From Cognatundibacterium aquatile (GTDB taxonomy: Bacteria; Pseudomonadota; Gammaproteobacteria; Burkholderiales; Burkholderiaceae_D), in assembly GCF_014699135.1 (NCBI RefSeq), contig NZ_JACOFT010000001.1, forward strand, positions 310,001 through 374,000: a stretch of 64,000 bases of DNA, given 5' to 3'. A program made the translations under genes and the position numbers. The notes under the pieces are model-generated. The model was not told the origin of the DNA. It worked only from the letters and a program-made list of their open reading frames with translations, and searched no databases. Below are positions 62,275-64,000 of the stretch, piece after piece (the stretch's first letter is position 1; each line of letters starts with the position of its first letter).

Positions 62275-62919
62275 TCAGTCACGCCGCCGGAACCATCCGG
62301 TCAGCGACATGCGGTTGCGGGTGGTAGGTAACACTTCGTGCAGCATTTCTGCGGATAGAAAAACGACCATGCGGCAAGCGATGGGCGAGATATCTTGTAT
62401 CGGTAAATTTTGTGGATGCAGGCGCAACGCGCCACCATGTTCTGCTTGCCAGTCTTCATTAAGATAAATGACCACGGAAATAGTACGTGCGTCGTCGTCA
62501 TGAAAGCGGTCGAGGTGTTTGCTGTACGAAGCGCCGGGCTGATAACAAGAAAAATGGCTTTCGTATTCTTCCAACCCTAAATACAGTTTCTGATTCAGCA
62601 ACATGCGCAGTTGTTCCATCAGCAGCAGATAGGCATCGCAGGCGACGGATTGTCCGGCTTGCAACCACGCGATCTGATCACTGCGTATCGTCGTTTGCAG
62701 TGTCGGCGAGTCACCACGCCCCACCCGCGCGGAATGCAAATGATCGTTGTGTCGTAATGCCACACATTCTGTCGCCAGTGTCAGCGCCAGCGCTGGCGTT
62801 AAAAAGAGGTTGTGCTGCGACCAGCCGTGTTGCGCCAGATTGTCACAGAGGCTGGCATGAACAGTATCGTTGAGCTGGTCTGGCGTTGAAGAGGATGTGT
62901 ACGGTGCAAGGGCAATCAC
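62275..62919 (-). CDS. 2-oxoglutarate/Fe(II)-dependent oxygenase (prolyl-4-hydroxylase type)
   Basis: This 214-residue protein has the double-stranded beta-helix motifs H-x-D and H: YSKHLDRFHDDDARTISVVI, then GGALRLHPQ and a FLSAEMLHEVLPTTRNRMSL block with the distal histidine and the arginine for 2-oxoglutarate. Such enzymes hydroxylate proline or other substrates with O2. It converges on the TonB-C-like gene. The 630-bp region upstream contains an ATACT element. Confidence 0.88.
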   Translation of the reverse strand: MIALAPYTSSSTPDQLNDTVHASLCDNLAQHGWSQHNLFLTPALALTLATECVALRHNDHLHSARVGRGDSPTLQTTIRSDQIAWLQAGQSVACDAYLLLMEQLRMLLNQKLYLGLEEYESHFSCYQPGASYSKHLDRFHDDDARTISVVIYLNEDWQAEHGGALRLHPQNLPIQDISPIACRMVVFLSAEMLHEVLPTTRNRMSLTGWFRRRD

Positions 62920-63550
62920 GGGTGTCTTTCAGGGTGAATACTGCGTGGCAAGGCATGAACCCGGGACAGACAGGGAATGTGGCTGGAATTTTGCGTGATT
63001 CAATTGCGTGACTCAATGTACGCTATAAACGTGCAGCCTGGCCAGAATTGATTGCATTACGCGGCTTGTCAGACAACCGCGGGCAGATCCAAGCTCTATG
63101 CTGTGAGATCGCACTTTGGTGTTTTTGCCATGATCAATTTTGTTACTCAAACCAGCAGACGGCAGCAGCATGAGGCCAGCCAGCCACCCAGCCAGCCTGG
63201 TCAGGCATGTTTTTGACCCCAAAAATACTGGGGGGAGTATTTTTTAACAGCCTTTGTTTATAAGGACATCAGGCACAAAAATACACATACTCCCCCAATT
63301 CATTGAAATTTCTGGGTAATTTCTGATTTCGGCGCGTATCTGAGACAGTTTGACTGCGCTGGATGTGGTGCCAGATGTCTGTTGCACCGTCGCTGTTACA
63401 AGCGGAATTCAACCGGACTGTCTTCATCCACTTCTCCCTTCGTGCTAGTATCAAGTGCCGGTGTCGGTTTCGGTGGAGAGGCTGTTACCGACCATTTTTA
63501 TATGCAATGGTCTGCCTTCGTTGTGGATTAATTTTTTCGTGAGAAATTGT
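62920..63550. other. Long gap with repeats before the DUF4062 gene
   Basis: This 631-bp region holds no supported gene. It has tandem GGCTGGCTGG-like motifs around 63174-63202 (read on the minus strand) and the ATACT element at 63225-63296. A minus-strand 69-codon frame at 63013-63222 runs through the low-complexity repeat and looks spurious. Confidence 0.5.
63225..63296. repeat. ATACT/AGTAT G-rich element, copy 2
   Basis: ATACTGGGGGGAGTAT (63225-63240) has complementary ends around a G-rich centre; 46 bp on stands ATACTCCCCC (63287-63296), able to pair with the G-run and AGTAT. The same boxes in the same order occur at 33621-33704, with a 57-bp distance. In both copies the element lies in a gap next to small chromosomal genes. 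Confidence 0.5.
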
Positions 63551-64000
63551 ATGAGCGCATCTCTGTTTATCAGCTCGACGCCGTTTGACCTGGCGTTACA
63601 CAGAAATAAAATAGCTGACGCGTTGTCACAGGCGAAATCAGGTTCGCCTGCGTTGAGAGTTGTGCTGGCAGCGCCGGAAACCGGTCTTGCTGAGCGGCTG
63701 CGCTTGGTGCGTCAGGCGTCCGCGTATGTGGGCGTGTTCGGCATGGTCTATGGCAACGTGGATACAGCAAGCGGCAAATCGCTGGTGCAGCTCGAATACG
63801 AAGCAGCGTTGGCGGCTGGCCTGCCGATACTGATTTATATTATTGATGAAGATGAGCATCTGGTATTGCCTAAACATGTGGATACCGGGACACCTGCGCT
63901 GTATCTTAGTGAATTGAAGTCGCACCTCAGCCAGACGCAGGATGTGCGTTTTTATGAGTCGGCAGACGATCTGGTCGCTAAATTAGAAAACGATTTATTA
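63551..64000 (+). CDS. DUF4062-type protein, 3' end outside the window
   Basis: An open frame from the ATG at 63551 runs through the window end (150 residues visible). It begins SASLFISSTPFDLALHRNKI and continues with SAYVGVFGMVYGNV and then LEYEAALAAGLPILIYIID. This is the DUF4062 layout: a TIR-like N-terminal domain (FISST..DL..R, YG, E-YE-A). DUF4062 proteins commonly join a STAND NTPase or other effector domain downstream. The visible part cannot show which. It may be part of a further defence gene. Confidence 0.7.
   Translation, partial: MSASLFISSTPFDLALHRNKIADALSQAKSGSPALRVVLAAPETGLAERLRLVRQASAYVGVFGMVYGNVDTASGKSLVQLEYEAALAAGLPILIYIIDEDEHLVLPKHVDTGTPALYLSELKSHLSQTQDVRFYESADDLVAKLENDLL

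Noticed and set aside
63013-63222. 69-codon minus-strand frame with a hydrophobic start
   Set aside because: It runs through a low-complexity GGCTGGCTGG repeat, has no ribosome site and resembles no family.

Overview
The right-hand 36 kb reads as a betaproteobacterial chromosome, most like Burkholderiales of the Oxalobacteraceae type. It carries ubiK-comM, a TorF-like porin with glnK-amtB behind a sigma-54 promoter, ettA, a fused indolepyruvate ferredoxin oxidoreductase and a fused isobutyryl-CoA mutase. The assignment rests on gene content and protein recognition only; no database search was possible. The window contains no rRNA or tRNA gene, CRISPR array or intact insertion sequence that I can recognise.

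Region 1 (1 to about 27.86 kb) is the right part of an integrative element inserted into the competence gene comM (yifB). The 5' end of comM (45 codons, 27835-27972, minus strand) is fused to foreign DNA. A large serine recombinase gene starts 22 bp beyond the fused reading frame, next to a 10-bp-arm inverted repeat that looks like an attachment-site half. The left end of the element and the rest of comM lie outside the window. From left to right the element carries: a partial SIR2-like (DUF4917-type) gene; an operon of a membrane-tethered HTH protein, a tail-anchored LRAT-like hydrolase and a membrane protein; a HigB / HigA-ImmA / beta-protein operon behind a promoter bracketed by an 11-bp inverted repeat; LuxR and XRE regulators; a DUF4214/FG-GAP lipoprotein; an LprI-like membrane protein; a DnaB-like protein with a broken Walker A; a DNA methyltransferase facing a putative restriction enzyme, followed by an HhH-GPD glycosylase; a YiiX-like permuted papain protein between a broken and an intact copy of the 3' end of a tyrosine recombinase gene; an H-NS-like protein with an altered DNA hook; a replication module (AEP-type primase plus origin-binding-protein-like helicase) preceded by strongly structured DNA; a SymE-like toxin; and a secreted nuclease translationally overlapped with the integrase.

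Region 2 (27.97-53.8 kb) is mainly housekeeping: ubiK, nitrogen sensing and ammonium uptake, TPR and small conserved proteins, ettA, OmpW, a Cache-GGDEF diguanylate cyclase, a frameshifted EamA exporter, an Lrp-LysR pair, two PLP enzymes of transsulfuration, and two very large fused catabolic enzymes.

Region 3 (53.8-64 kb) begins with a small AT-richer accessory cluster: a HEPN-like protein, then a two-gene unit of a small basic protein and a Rossmann/TIR-like protein. After it come small membrane and lipoproteins, PstS, a VOC-protein remnant, a glycosyltransferase, a 2OG-Fe(II) oxygenase and, at the right edge, the start of a DUF4062-type gene. The best candidates for undescribed systems are the HigB/HigA-ImmA/beta operon, the HTH-TM/LRAT-TM/membrane operon, the basic-protein plus TIR-like pair, and the element's primase/helicase module with its upstream structure.
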